From Tritrichomonas musculus (lineage: Eukaryota > Parabasalia > Tritrichomonadida > Tritrichomonadidae): a DNA stretch of 64,000 nt. How positions within the stretch are numbered: position 1 is the first letter of the stretch; each line of letters begins with the position of its first letter. A program made the position numbers and the translations under genes. The stretch lies in the NCBI GenBank assembly GCA_039105265.1, contig JAPFFF010000030.1, positions 496,001 through 560,000 on the forward strand, written 5' to 3'. Below the pieces are notes generated by a model. That model was not told the DNA's origin and did no database searches. It saw only the letters and a list, made by a program, of their open reading frames with translations. This document shows, in pieces, positions 35,900 through 46,034 of the stretch.

Positions 35900-38800
35900 A
35901 TGAAAAATAAATTATTGAGTAAGCTCACCAAAAGAGATATCTTATCGTTACCCGGATTCGCTAATAAAACTGCATCGTTGAGAGAGTTGAAGGGTGAGTT
36001 ATCGAATCGATTGATAAGTATGCATATTAATAGGAGAGGTGTTTGCGTTGATGATTATATTAGAGCATTTGATAAGGATGATAATAAATTATTCGCGACC
36101 ATTCGTAAAAGCAAATCGAGTCATATCAATCGAGTTCAGCAACGTAATCAGTATAAAAATAGTATTCGCGACAACGCATTAGAGGAGAGGCTTATATTAA
36201 ACATCCCCATCAACTTATATCAATCCAAGACTGATGAGAGAATTCAATATGAGAAACGAATCAAGGATGTTGTCAATAAACACAATTTCCAGAAATATAT
36301 GACCGAATATATGTTATACGTGAATAGGAGGATATCATTTGATGTGTTGATAGGAGATGATGAAGACAAACGTTTAGCATTTTGTGAGGCGTTGAGAAAA
36401 TGTTATAGTTTGAAAGGTGATGAGAGACCTGTTGTCAAAGCTCACTCACTCGATGGTACCTATAAATATTTCACCCTAAGTGATAAATGGATGATTGATA
36501 ACACGATTGGTCATATCGCAGGCACCGTTGATTTGATCGAAGATGCTAGTGATGTAAATCCCAACTACAACAGCACATTTATACCCGTTCGATACGAAGC
36601 ATTATTTGTAACTAAAAGTAAGTTCAAAAAGACCACCACATTTTCGATTCAAAAATTGGACCCTGATACGAATACAGTTTATAATGAAGAGATTGAGATT
36701 GATGAAGATTTTAGAAACATGTATGATGGCGGATTTTTCCCATATATCAATTTGAGCAATATCGATTTGACAGATTACCATATATTTAGTTCCATAGACA
36801 AAAATAATTATAAGGACAACTGCTTCGTATATGCATGTATTCAATCAGGTGTGTTTGAGATAGATGAAATAAATCATTTGAGGAATTATATTAGGACTAA
36901 GCGAGTTCCTTGTAATCGTATTATCAGTGTTGCCAAGGAATTCAAATGCCACTTCATTATACGACGTATCGATGAATCCAAAGATACTCGCCACCAATAT
37001 AATGTTAGAATTGATACGCGAAAGAAACCATGGGCAAAGGATTACGTGAGAACTGTCGACCTACTCCTATATAAGAATCACTACATGATTAATAAAAATA
37101 TCATGGCGACAACATATTATTTGGAACATAGAGATGAGCTCGATGAAAAATTTGCTCATATTCCAATTGATAGGAGAGTTCTAATCAAGGGTGTTAATAA
37201 AGATACCCCTCTATATAAAAATGAAGGTACCACTCCAATGATTATACTACGTAAGATGTTTGATTTAAACTTATTTAGAGAGATTAAGAATTGTGAATTA
37301 AATATATTAGCAACGACCGAATTCAATAATAATCTCAATGACTATGTCGATTTAAATTATGATGAGGAGCTATGTTGCAAACCTATCAAAACAGATACTA
37401 ATTACGGTAAGCAATGGAGTAGGATTTATTATAGCGATTACGAAACCAACTCAACGGTGTCTCCTCATGTTCCATATCTAAATTGTACAGCTTGGAGAGA
37501 TGGTGCATATATTCACAGTATATCTTTCACAGGAGATAATATTAATGAACAGCTATTAGATTATTTACAGGACCAATCATTAACATACTTTCACAATCTA
37601 AAATATGATGCATGCTTCTTCATGAACACATATGGTTGGCAACCCAAGATACTTGAGCGAGCAGGTACTCTATTACAAATCATCATGAACAAATATATCG
37701 ATAACAAGATTGTGAAAACGTTAACGTTCCGCAACAGCTATTCTCTAATTAATAAGCCCTTGAGGAAATTCGCGAGCATGTTCAACTTAGATGTCCACAA
37801 GGAAATCATGGCTTATAAGTTATATACGGAACATAATATTAAACGTTGTATCGTGCCAGCGTTAGAATTCCAAATACAATATTATGATGAGAAAAAAGAT
37901 GAGAAATCTTTGCATGAGATTGCACGAGATTTTAAACAGTTGATTGAAAATGCGAAGATAGCTGATGCGTATGACTCATTAAATATGGATATTATGAAAT
38001 ATGCGAAATTTTATTGCAAGAAGGATTGCATAGTTTTGATGAAGGGCTTGGAGAAATTTAATGAAGACCTCATGAAAATATTTCATGAAACCAAGATTAA
38101 TATGTTAAACATTCATAACTATATATCTATCTCAGCTATTGGATACGATTTCGCTAAGAGATATGGATGCTTTAATGGATGCTATGAGTTGAGTGGTAAG
38201 CCCCAGAATTTTATCCTGAGATGTGTTAGCGGAGGTAGGACAATGACTGCGAATAATGATAAGCAATACATAGAGGGGCGCATCCAAGACTTCGATGCCG
38301 TGTCTTTATATCCATCTGCGATGAGAATTATGAATGGGGTACCAAAGGGCAAGCCTAAGATCATCCCTGCAGATGTTTCGAAGGAAGAGCTGTTGAGATA
38401 TGACACGTTTTTTGCAGAAATCAATATTACAAAAATTAAATGTAAGAGTGATATTGATTACAAATTTGGGCATGTATTCCATCGGGATGATAATGGTAGC
38501 AAGATATTTGATAACAATCCAGTCACCCATTTCTATATCGACAAGATAGCATTCATGGATTTAATGGAGTTTTATGATTTCGATTATGAGTTCATTCGCG
38601 GATACTATTTCAATGAAGGTTTCAATACAACTATAAATAAGTTCATCGATAAATTATTTAGACTTAGATTGAGATACCAACGAGCATGTAATCCGTTGGA
38701 GCAAACTATTAAGCTGCTCCTCAATAGTATATATGGTAAGTCTATTTTGAAAGCTATTCCAATCGAGACTAAATCCGTCCCCAAGGAGAAGATATATAAC

Positions 38801-39430
38801 TATATCTGGAGGAATTATAATTATATAAGTGAGATTACAGAAACCGATAATATTAACAACGTTTATGTTAAGAAGATGAAGCCTATATATAATCACTTCA
38901 ACCTACCACAATTTGGGGCATCAGTTCTCTCATGGAGTAAGCATATTATGAATAGAGTTATGAATACGGCTGAGCAACACGGCATCAATATATATTATCA
39001 AGATACTGATAGCATGCATATTTTGGAAGATGATGTTGAACGCATCGCAAAAATATATAATTCAAAATATGGGAGACAATTGATTGGTAAGCAGATGTGT
39101 CAGTTTCATATTGATTTCGACAGATTTGATGGTGCTGTTGGCGAAGTCCATTCACGTAAACTGATTGCGCTTGGTAAGAAATCATATCTAGATATACTGG
39201 TCGATGAGAATGGCAACGAAGGATATCATATTAGAATGAAAGGTGTTCCTAAACAATGTATTCTCAATTATTGTAAGCATCATAATATTAGTGTTGAAGA
39301 ATTATATGAGCTCATGTATAATGGTGAGGAGATTACATTTAACCTACTCGATGGTGCCAATTGTTTTCGCAAAAATAAATTGTATCAGCAAATCAATCTC
39401 CCTCAATTTAATAGGACGATGAAGTTTTAA
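35900..39430 (+). CDS. Protein-primed DNA polymerase B with LPGF and OTU-like N-terminal regions (lineage B)
   Basis: This 1,176-residue polymerase carries an LPGF module at residues 4-58 (LLSKLTKRDILSLPGFANKT ... RRGVCVDDYI). An OTU-protease-like stretch follows at about 300-400 (DNCFVYACIQSGVF and NHYMINKN). The exonuclease motif is YYSDYETN at about 510 and YFHNLKYDA at about 565. Polymerase motifs are A DAVSLYPSAM (about 799), B LLNSIYGKS (about 939) and C YYQDTDSMH (about 1,032). It replicates the element from a protein primer. It is full length for the family, and 1-459 and 15,320-17,068 are parts of relatives. Confidence 0.92.
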   Translation: MKNKLLSKLTKRDILSLPGFANKTASLRELKGELSNRLISMHINRRGVCVDDYIRAFDKDDNKLFATIRKSKSSHINRVQQRNQYKNSIRDNALEERLILNIPINLYQSKTDERIQYEKRIKDVVNKHNFQKYMTEYMLYVNRRISFDVLIGDDEDKRLAFCEALRKCYSLKGDERPVVKAHSLDGTYKYFTLSDKWMIDNTIGHIAGTVDLIEDASDVNPNYNSTFIPVRYEALFVTKSKFKKTTTFSIQKLDPDTNTVYNEEIEIDEDFRNMYDGGFFPYINLSNIDLTDYHIFSSIDKNNYKDNCFVYACIQSGVFEIDEINHLRNYIRTKRVPCNRIISVAKEFKCHFIIRRIDESKDTRHQYNVRIDTRKKPWAKDYVRTVDLLLYKNHYMINKNIMATTYYLEHRDELDEKFAHIPIDRRVLIKGVNKDTPLYKNEGTTPMIILRKMFDLNLFREIKNCELNILATTEFNNNLNDYVDLNYDEELCCKPIKTDTNYGKQWSRIYYSDYETNSTVSPHVPYLNCTAWRDGAYIHSISFTGDNINEQLLDYLQDQSLTYFHNLKYDACFFMNTYGWQPKILERAGTLLQIIMNKYIDNKIVKTLTFRNSYSLINKPLRKFASMFNLDVHKEIMAYKLYTEHNIKRCIVPALEFQIQYYDEKKDEKSLHEIARDFKQLIENAKIADAYDSLNMDIMKYAKFYCKKDCIVLMKGLEKFNEDLMKIFHETKINMLNIHNYISISAIGYDFAKRYGCFNGCYELSGKPQNFILRCVSGGRTMTANNDKQYIEGRIQDFDAVSLYPSAMRIMNGVPKGKPKIIPADVSKEELLRYDTFFAEINITKIKCKSDIDYKFGHVFHRDDNGSKIFDNNPVTHFYIDKIAFMDLMEFYDFDYEFIRGYYFNEGFNTTINKFIDKLFRLRLRYQRACNPLEQTIKLLLNSIYGKSILKAIPIETKSVPKEKIYNYIWRNYNYISEITETDNINNVYVKKMKPIYNHFNLPQFGASVLSWSKHIMNRVMNTAEQHGINIYYQDTDSMHILEDDVERIAKIYNSKYGRQLIGKQMCQFHIDFDRFDGAVGEVHSRKLIALGKKSYLDILVDENGNEGYHIRMKGVPKQCILNYCKHHNISVEELYELMYNGEEITFNLLDGANCFRKNKLYQQINLPQFNRTMKF

Positions 39431-39459
39431 TATTTTTGATTGGCTAGCCGATGACTAAC

Positions 39460-42400
39460 TTATTGAGTGGTGAATAAACCATTTTCTAATGATGCTACCC
39501 TAGCTTCCAACATGCTAATATAATTTCTTAGTTCTGTAATTTGACTATTCAAAGCTATTGTATCATGTTGTTCACCTATATCAGCAATCATATTACTATA
39601 TGAGATAGGCTTTGTTACATTATTGAGTTTAACATTGAACTCTCCAAAATGGTTGTCCTCCCATGTTATATTATACTCATGACCATGAAGGGTATATATC
39701 ATAGTGTGAACATCTTCTGTTATGGAAGTAGTTCTAAATATGAAATCAAAGGCTTCTGTATAGTCTGCAAAGCTGGCATTAAATTTAATATGAGCTCCAT
39801 CATGGAATGGTAATATTTTAGGGGCACCATTATAAGCCATCTTCCCAACAGTTAATGTTGTCTTATTTGTAGAGCAATATGATAAGTCATTATATGCTCT
39901 AATGTCACTCTTCAATGCAAACTTGGCATCACTTTCAGTCTTGGAATAGGTGTCACTCTTGAGTACATAATTGGTTAGGTCTAGTGGTGCTGGTATGTCA
40001 CTCTTCAATGCTATAATGTCTTGTTTGAGTATTATTTCTGCGAATGTTAATTTGGTATTGAAGCATTCTGTACCATTCTCTATATAAAAGCACAGGCCAT
40101 TAATATCACTTTTATAATAAGTTAAGTAATAAGTTTCTCCATCAATTTCAATATCTATATTAACATCTCCATCTTCAGTGATAACACCATTATAATCAAA
40201 CATAAAATCAAAATTTTGAATCATATTAGAGTCATTAGTTATTGTTCCAACAAGATGAGTTCCTCTACACAGTTTTATTTTGACTTCCCACACCCCTGAA
40301 CTATCCTGTACATTTTCAAATGGCACTTCAATAGACTCCTTATATACCAAATCATTCTTATCTCTAAATTTGCTAATATCTTTCTTCAATGCATACTCCT
40401 TTAGTACATCATTGACCTCATCAACCGTGGGGTATTCATTTATGATTGTAGCTAGTGAAGCATCATTAGATTTGGTCTGTTCATGGATAGCATCAATTTT
40501 ATTATGAAGAGCATTTATGTCACAGGTATAGGCTAAATCATTTGGTGTAAATGACATCCTCCTAACACAAGTATTCTCCTTGATAGTAATAGTATTGACT
40601 TTAACATTTTGGGGATTAGGTATGATTATAGTCTTATCATTGAGAGTGCATGTTGGGAAGTAATCGCAACCTTCATATTGACTAACACTACCATTGTCTA
40701 TAGTAATTGTAACAATATATTCCTCATAGTCTATATCATTGAATTCGCTAATAAACATTAACATCAGCCTAACTTTGATAGTTCCATTTGTAATCACATC
40801 TTCGGCTTCAAGATGAACATCCTTATTGACTAGCTTACCAACAATATCAATAGTGTCATCTCTAACTAAATTATTTTTGGAAATATAGATATCATCAAGT
40901 TGGGTTGTATTAAATTCAACCTCATTTATTTTTTCAGCTAATAGTCTAAATGCTGGTTTCAATGACTCCCTGAAGTGGTTGCATAAATCGATAGCATCTC
41001 TATAGGTTGTAATGGTTGTTGAGGGGTTGTTAACATCATCAGTATATTCGACAGCAACTTTGTCTGCATCGCACCAATTTATGATTGGAGTTAAATCAGT
41101 TGTAGTTGACCTTGCTATTTTTAATGGAGGTAGGTTGCTTCCATCACCTAGATGATATAAAGCTTGCTCACCTTGGGATATACCTTCAATGGTTGAATCT
41201 ATACCAGCTTTAGTGATTGTGAACCCTGTTCGAAACAACGTCAATCCAACATTGGCTATGCTACCAGCCGTGCCGATGACTCCAAATGCCAGGGCTACAT
41301 TTGATACGATTCGAACCTGGTCGATATCATCTTGCAAGTGTTGAGTAATTCTTTTAGTCTCACCCATTTCTGCATTTAATGTATCCACTCTACTGGTCAA
41401 ATCTTTAACATCATAACTAACTACATCAAAGTTGTTAGTGAGTACATTCAAATCACTCCTCATGGTAGTAATATTATCAGCCGTAATGACCTTAGATGAT
41501 GTTATATTGTAATCAGTATATAAGGTTGTCGCGGCATCTGGTCTCGGGAGTACTTCATAATATTGTTGGTCGATTATATATTTGAATGCGTTAGTTGACG
41601 GGTCCCAATTCACCTCATCAATGGGGTCCGTGAAATCTTTCTTCAAATATAGTTCAATATTTTTGGTATCTGTATTAATTTTAGTAGTAGAATATTCATA
41701 GCTAATCTTCTCAATCGTATCTAGGATTGGGATGACATCAACATATACCTTGCCATTCTTTTGAGCATGGAACCCATCTGGTTTGAATGATAACCTAGTG
41801 CCAGTAATCGAATCCCCCAAATATATATCCAAATATATCTTATCAATCAGGTCGGTTCGAATTCCCTCGATGTTATCCATTGATAAATATAAAATGATGG
41901 TACCATAATACCCTGGATGTAACGAGTTCGATAGACCATCTGTTAAATGGTTCTCGTAAGCACATGTCATATTCCATTCACTACCATCTCTAATAGTACC
42001 ATCATTCATTTGAATTTTGAATACATGTTTATAGTTTTTCAATAGCGAATGCATCAAACCATTCCCTTCATTTGTAATTATCGACTCGTGCAAATCTGTT
42101 TGCTTAATAGTTATCCAGCAACCGTAGCAATCGTTAGTTTTCTTACTGGGTCGAAGATTCCATTTGGTGATAACTTTAGAATTGAGTCTACCTTGGATAT
42201 TATTACCTGTCCAATAGCCCCTATTGGCATGGGTCTCATCAGCACACCATTTCAATGACCAATGGTTGCCAAAACAATGTTCTGTAAACTTGAATTCGAG
42301 TTGGTCTGGTATAGTATAATCATCAGGCACCTCAAATATAATTTTGTAGTAATCCTCATCCTGTATAATGTAATCCTGAATAATGGATGGCTTATAGAAG

Positions 42401-44595
42401 TAGTGGACATCACTTTTATGAAGCTTCAACGCATTATCAGCAATTATGGTTTTACATTTAATAGGCTTATCCGTTTTCAATAGAGTTGGTGTGTATTCAT
42501 TCATAATTGATAACTCTCCATTGAGGAATAGCTTATATGGATGAAATGGTAACTTTTTATCAAATGCTATATAAAACTTACCATCGAGGTCATTTTGGTC
42601 AGCAGGTCCAATGGATCTTGTTGCGATTAAAGAACTATCATTGATAATACAGAAATTTTGATACGAATCAAATTTGATTACTGGACACAGTATCTTATTA
42701 TTTTTGGATACAATATAGAACTCTTTAATATATCTGCCTTTGCTATCATATATAACATTCTTTCGTAACACAATTTTGAAAATTGGTCTATTGTAGCTGA
42801 GGAAGGCTTGTTTTTGTTCATCAGGAACATTAATAACTAATAGGTTACATTCGATATTATTAATGGTATTTGTTAATGAAGATACATCCTTGTTTGTAAT
42901 TATGAATTCATCGATACCTGCCTCACTGGCAAAATTTGAATCGCCTGCGGGTATCTCATCCAATCTATCCATGACATAATTATGAGCCTCACATAAATTA
43001 TTCACCAAATCAATCGTATCAACAAATACTGATGCTACATCCAATAATGGGTTATCATCCGTTAGTATATCAATCTCATCACTAAGGGGTGTTGGTTTAG
43101 CTTTCTTCTTGAGGCGAGCTGCTATAGCTGCATGCTCTCTCTTCATCTCTTCAAATTTCAATTTATGCTCCATGGGACTAAGCTTCTTATAGGTCTTCTC
43201 CTCATTGAATATTATTTTGATTCCATATATAATCAGTAATAATGTCAATTGAAACGTGCCTGCACATATTAGAAAATTATCAGGTTCTTGGAGCCATTTA
43301 ATGAAACTACCAAAGTTATCAAATACTTTATGTACTGTAGATGAATCAATTGTTGGTAGTGCATCAACAACCCTATCCTTAAATGTGATTAGGTAGCGAA
43401 CCAGTTTACCAGATGTATCTATTGTATAATGCCAGATGTATCCTGAATTAAAATATAATGATTCCATCAATGATGTGGCTGTATTGTATGTTACCTTACT
43501 CATAGATGATACCCCTGAGAGTGTGTATGATAATAGCTTACCAGTTATAGAGAATGTACTTTTCAATAGAAGTAGCATAAAACTTGATGTCTTGACCACT
43601 ACATTGATAACTTTATCCATGTTATCGTGACTGATAGGTGACTTGTTTTCAATCAGTGTATCCACATCTTCGATATCATACTCCTTATTATCATCTGGGT
43701 TCACGATGACATCATATTTGGTTGGCTCGACTGGGAGGTCATCACCTGATGGAGCTTTTTGACACTTCACTTTGCGTATCTCATATCTATCATTTATTTT
43801 TAGGACAACGAGGTACTCCATATTCTCAAGTGTATTCAAGAGATTTGTTATATCACTATTGGAAGCAGTTGATATATCATTTTGAAGACCATTCAATATT
43901 TGTAATAGGTTTGCATTATTGGTATTGAGACTGGTGAATAGATTGGCATATGTTTTGATATTATTGGTTGCATTGAGATTATTTGATAATGAGGAGCCAA
44001 ATAAATTCAGTTGACCATTAGGATATATATCTGTATTCTCAAATCCGGATTTCTTCACAAACCCATTCATGTTAGATAATAATGATTGAATCGAAGTATT
44101 GGATGAGTTGTATGTTTTGATGACATCATTTATACTTGACGGATTGTGTGGTTGAATTATGTTGTTGTTATCGATATAATTCATTTGACTCAATGATATA
44201 TCTGTGTTCGCCAAATCACTCAAATCGACCCCATCTATATTTAGGTCATGTATATATTTGGTTAGATTATTAAAATTGGTTCTCAATAATTCCATCAGTT
44301 TATTATAAGTGGTACAATATTGTGTATTTGTAGCACCATCAGCGAAGACAGGTAAGCTTTGCCCACCAGTAATAGTTAAATCTTTAAATGAATCAATTTT
44401 AAAGTCCTTTCCTAATGCCATTTGGTCAACTTCAGCTTTGCTATATATATTATTGAATGCGACTGGTTCACCATCCTCTCGTGTGAAACTGAATTGTTCG
44501 TTACCTTCATCATCTTCAGCTACTTCTATCGACAAACCTTTATCCTTTAACTTGGTTGCTTCATTACAACGAAAAGCATATGGTACAATAGACAT
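39460..44595 (-). CDS. Giant fibre/adhesin-like protein with membrane-type segments (lineage B)
   Basis: This 1,711-residue protein has YSKAEVDQM near the N-terminus, and LKSDIRAYND, YSKTESDAKFALKSD and a closing coiled coil (YISMLEARVASLENG) near the C-terminus. These are the short repeats typical of trimeric phage and adenovirus-type fibres. Three hydrophobic segments lie at about residues 342-365, 442-465 and 1,090-1,115, the second followed by a Lys-rich helix. The middle is beta-rich and Asn/Asp-rich. It is likely a spike or host-attachment protein. Its gene runs opposite to the polymerase and starts 16 bases from the next divergent gene. Confidence 0.6.
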   Translation of the reverse strand: MSIVPYAFRCNEATKLKDKGLSIEVAEDDEGNEQFSFTREDGEPVAFNNIYSKAEVDQMALGKDFKIDSFKDLTITGGQSLPVFADGATNTQYCTTYNKLMELLRTNFNNLTKYIHDLNIDGVDLSDLANTDISLSQMNYIDNNNIIQPHNPSSINDVIKTYNSSNTSIQSLLSNMNGFVKKSGFENTDIYPNGQLNLFGSSLSNNLNATNNIKTYANLFTSLNTNNANLLQILNGLQNDISTASNSDITNLLNTLENMEYLVVLKINDRYEIRKVKCQKAPSGDDLPVEPTKYDVIVNPDDNKEYDIEDVDTLIENKSPISHDNMDKVINVVVKTSSFMLLLLKSTFSITGKLLSYTLSGVSSMSKVTYNTATSLMESLYFNSGYIWHYTIDTSGKLVRYLITFKDRVVDALPTIDSSTVHKVFDNFGSFIKWLQEPDNFLICAGTFQLTLLLIIYGIKIIFNEEKTYKKLSPMEHKLKFEEMKREHAAIAARLKKKAKPTPLSDEIDILTDDNPLLDVASVFVDTIDLVNNLCEAHNYVMDRLDEIPAGDSNFASEAGIDEFIITNKDVSSLTNTINNIECNLLVINVPDEQKQAFLSYNRPIFKIVLRKNVIYDSKGRYIKEFYIVSKNNKILCPVIKFDSYQNFCIINDSSLIATRSIGPADQNDLDGKFYIAFDKKLPFHPYKLFLNGELSIMNEYTPTLLKTDKPIKCKTIIADNALKLHKSDVHYFYKPSIIQDYIIQDEDYYKIIFEVPDDYTIPDQLEFKFTEHCFGNHWSLKWCADETHANRGYWTGNNIQGRLNSKVITKWNLRPSKKTNDCYGCWITIKQTDLHESIITNEGNGLMHSLLKNYKHVFKIQMNDGTIRDGSEWNMTCAYENHLTDGLSNSLHPGYYGTIILYLSMDNIEGIRTDLIDKIYLDIYLGDSITGTRLSFKPDGFHAQKNGKVYVDVIPILDTIEKISYEYSTTKINTDTKNIELYLKKDFTDPIDEVNWDPSTNAFKYIIDQQYYEVLPRPDAATTLYTDYNITSSKVITADNITTMRSDLNVLTNNFDVVSYDVKDLTSRVDTLNAEMGETKRITQHLQDDIDQVRIVSNVALAFGVIGTAGSIANVGLTLFRTGFTITKAGIDSTIEGISQGEQALYHLGDGSNLPPLKIARSTTTDLTPIINWCDADKVAVEYTDDVNNPSTTITTYRDAIDLCNHFRESLKPAFRLLAEKINEVEFNTTQLDDIYISKNNLVRDDTIDIVGKLVNKDVHLEAEDVITNGTIKVRLMLMFISEFNDIDYEEYIVTITIDNGSVSQYEGCDYFPTCTLNDKTIIIPNPQNVKVNTITIKENTCVRRMSFTPNDLAYTCDINALHNKIDAIHEQTKSNDASLATIINEYPTVDEVNDVLKEYALKKDISKFRDKNDLVYKESIEVPFENVQDSSGVWEVKIKLCRGTHLVGTITNDSNMIQNFDFMFDYNGVITEDGDVNIDIEIDGETYYLTYYKSDINGLCFYIENGTECFNTKLTFAEIILKQDIIALKSDIPAPLDLTNYVLKSDTYSKTESDAKFALKSDIRAYNDLSYCSTNKTTLTVGKMAYNGAPKILPFHDGAHIKFNASFADYTEAFDFIFRTTSITEDVHTMIYTLHGHEYNITWEDNHFGEFNVKLNNVTKPISYSNMIADIGEQHDTIALNSQITELRNYISMLEARVASLENGLFTTQ

Positions 44596-44611
44596 TTTAA
44601 CAGATAGTAAA

Positions 44612-45358
44612 ATGTTGTGTTCAGTTAATAGTAATGCAACAGATTATAGTCTGGTGAAGCTAAATGTAGACATACCTTGGAAATGTGATTATGTGAAGTA
44701 TTATGTTTCCTCAATCAATACAAAGGGGAATATATTGATAGTAACTAAGGATGACTATTTGATGTTTTCATATGAGGACGGAAATAATGAACGTTCGCTG
44801 ATGATAGAATTTAAAGACACATATTATTACTCAATGCTTGGATTGGTTAAATACTTGAATAGTTGTCAAAACATAATTGTGTTCAAAAATATTGATGGTA
44901 GGACAATGAGTTTATCGAGTCAGCATAAAGTATCGTTCATTAGAGGTTCTCATAGAGCTAAACTGATAACAGGATTATATAGTGTAAAGAATGAAGTTGT
45001 TATACCTGCCAACAATGAGACAGTTGTACCTGATTTGCCAATATTGGATTATGCCAATAGATTATATCTCGTATCACTACAAGGTCAAGCTGTACATAGT
45101 ATTATAGGAGAACATGAATATACACCATCTGTGATTGCAACAGTTGATACTGTTATAGAACCACAGGCACCTATTATAATTGATTACGATTCATCTAAAC
45201 CAATCAAAATTAAAACATTTACCGATTCACTAAAACACATCGAAATGAGGCTAGTAGATTTCATGTACCAACCTGTCATATTAAAGTCTCCATTATTTGT
45301 CAACATTAAAATTAAACCTGCAGGGACAACTAATATTGACACGCCAACGAATCATTAA
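44612..45358 (+). CDS. Hypothetical beta-rich protein beside the right terminus (lineage B)
   Basis: This protein of about 248 residues is counted from the ATG at 44,612. The frame is open further upstream, but that part overlaps the fibre gene in antisense and starts with a non-ATG codon. It has alternating strand-like segments (GNILIVTKDDYLMFSYEDG, SLMIEFKDTYYYSMLGLVKY, NRLYLVSLQGQAVHSIIG) and ends TPTNH next to the terminal repeat. No known family was recognised. A capsid or spike-associated role is suggested only by the adjacent fibre gene and beta-rich make-up. Confidence 0.6.
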   Translation: MLCSVNSNATDYSLVKLNVDIPWKCDYVKYYVSSINTKGNILIVTKDDYLMFSYEDGNNERSLMIEFKDTYYYSMLGLVKYLNSCQNIIVFKNIDGRTMSLSSQHKVSFIRGSHRAKLITGLYSVKNEVVIPANNETVVPDLPILDYANRLYLVSLQGQAVHSIIGEHEYTPSVIATVDTVIEPQAPIIIDYDSSKPIKIKTFTDSLKHIEMRLVDFMYQPVILKSPLFVNIKIKPAGTTNIDTPTNH

Positions 45359-45361
45359 GCT

Positions 45362-46028
45362 TGGATTCAATTAAAGATTTATTTTTGAGTAGGTATCGGG
45401 TGTACATGAAGTGGTTGCATGAGTAGATGTATGTGATGAGATATGGGAGATGATTGCATGAGTGGATGTGTGTGATGGTTGCATGAGATGATTGCTGTAG
45501 GAGTATGCTAGATAGGTTGCTTGAGATGATTGCATGAGATGGGTTGCTTGAGATGGGTTGCATGAGATGATTGCATGAGATGATTGCTTGAGATGGGTTG
45601 CTTGAGATGATTGCATGAGATGGGTTGCTGTAGGAGTATGCTAGATAGGTTGCATGAGATGGTTTGCTTGAGATGATTGCTTGAGATGGGTTGCTTGAGA
45701 TGATTGCTTGAGATGATTGCATGAGATGATTGCTGTAGGAGTATGCTAGATAGGTTGGTATTAAGTAGTTATACATAGTGAAGGGGGGATAGATAACTAG
45801 TATAAGCAAATGGGGCTCTCCGTGTAGGGTGGCTGGGTGGGGGTTGCTTGGGGGCTGTTTGGAGATATGGTTTATTATAGCGAGGGAGCTTTTCAAAGCG
45901 AGGGAGCTATAATATAAAACATCTCCAAAGTACCTCAAATTATCGTCTCTTCAGGAAGCTTTCAAAGCCAGAGAGCCCCATTTGCTTATACTAGTTATCT
46001 ATCCCCCCTTCACTATGTATAACTACTA
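45362..46028 (-). repeat. Right terminal inverted repeat of element B
   Basis: This is the complement of 23,095-23,697, longer because it carries more units of the CATCTCAAGCAACC-type minisatellite (about 45,400-45,755). The outer 264 bases (45,765-46,028) again form an imperfect long hairpin, with the tip sequence present in both orientations at its two ends. The 202-residue frame read across it is a translation of repeats and hairpin, not a gene. Confidence 0.9.
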
Positions 46029-46034
46029 ATATAA
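46029..46034 (+). repeat. Right target-site duplication of element B
   Basis: ATATAA follows the AACTACTA tip. It matches ATATTA at 23,089-23,094 at five of six positions. Confidence 0.65.

Larger units (their letters stand above)
23095..46028. mobile_element. Polinton/Maverick, lineage B, nearly whole, nested in element C
   Basis: This 22.9-kb element is bounded by terminal inverted repeats of about 603 and 667 bp and by near-identical 6-bp target duplications. Gene order is penton, integrase, ATPase, gene X, gene Y, LPGF protein 1, MCP, small proteins, KilA-N, Cys-Cys protein, Pol III-like unit, hypothetical, bZIP-like, LPGF protein 2, HNH, polymerase, giant fibre, hypothetical. It looks close to whole, with about one visible break. 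The high match of its repeats suggests that it is the most recent arrival in the window. Confidence 0.92.

Noticed and set aside
44309-44611. Upstream extension of the 44,612 gene
   Set aside because: It begins with a non-ATG codon and is antisense to the start of the fibre gene, whose frame is better supported.
45330-45938. A 202-residue minus-strand frame in the right terminal repeat
   Set aside because: It has the same origin: low-complexity repeat translation lying entirely within the inverted repeat, with no domain and no start signal.
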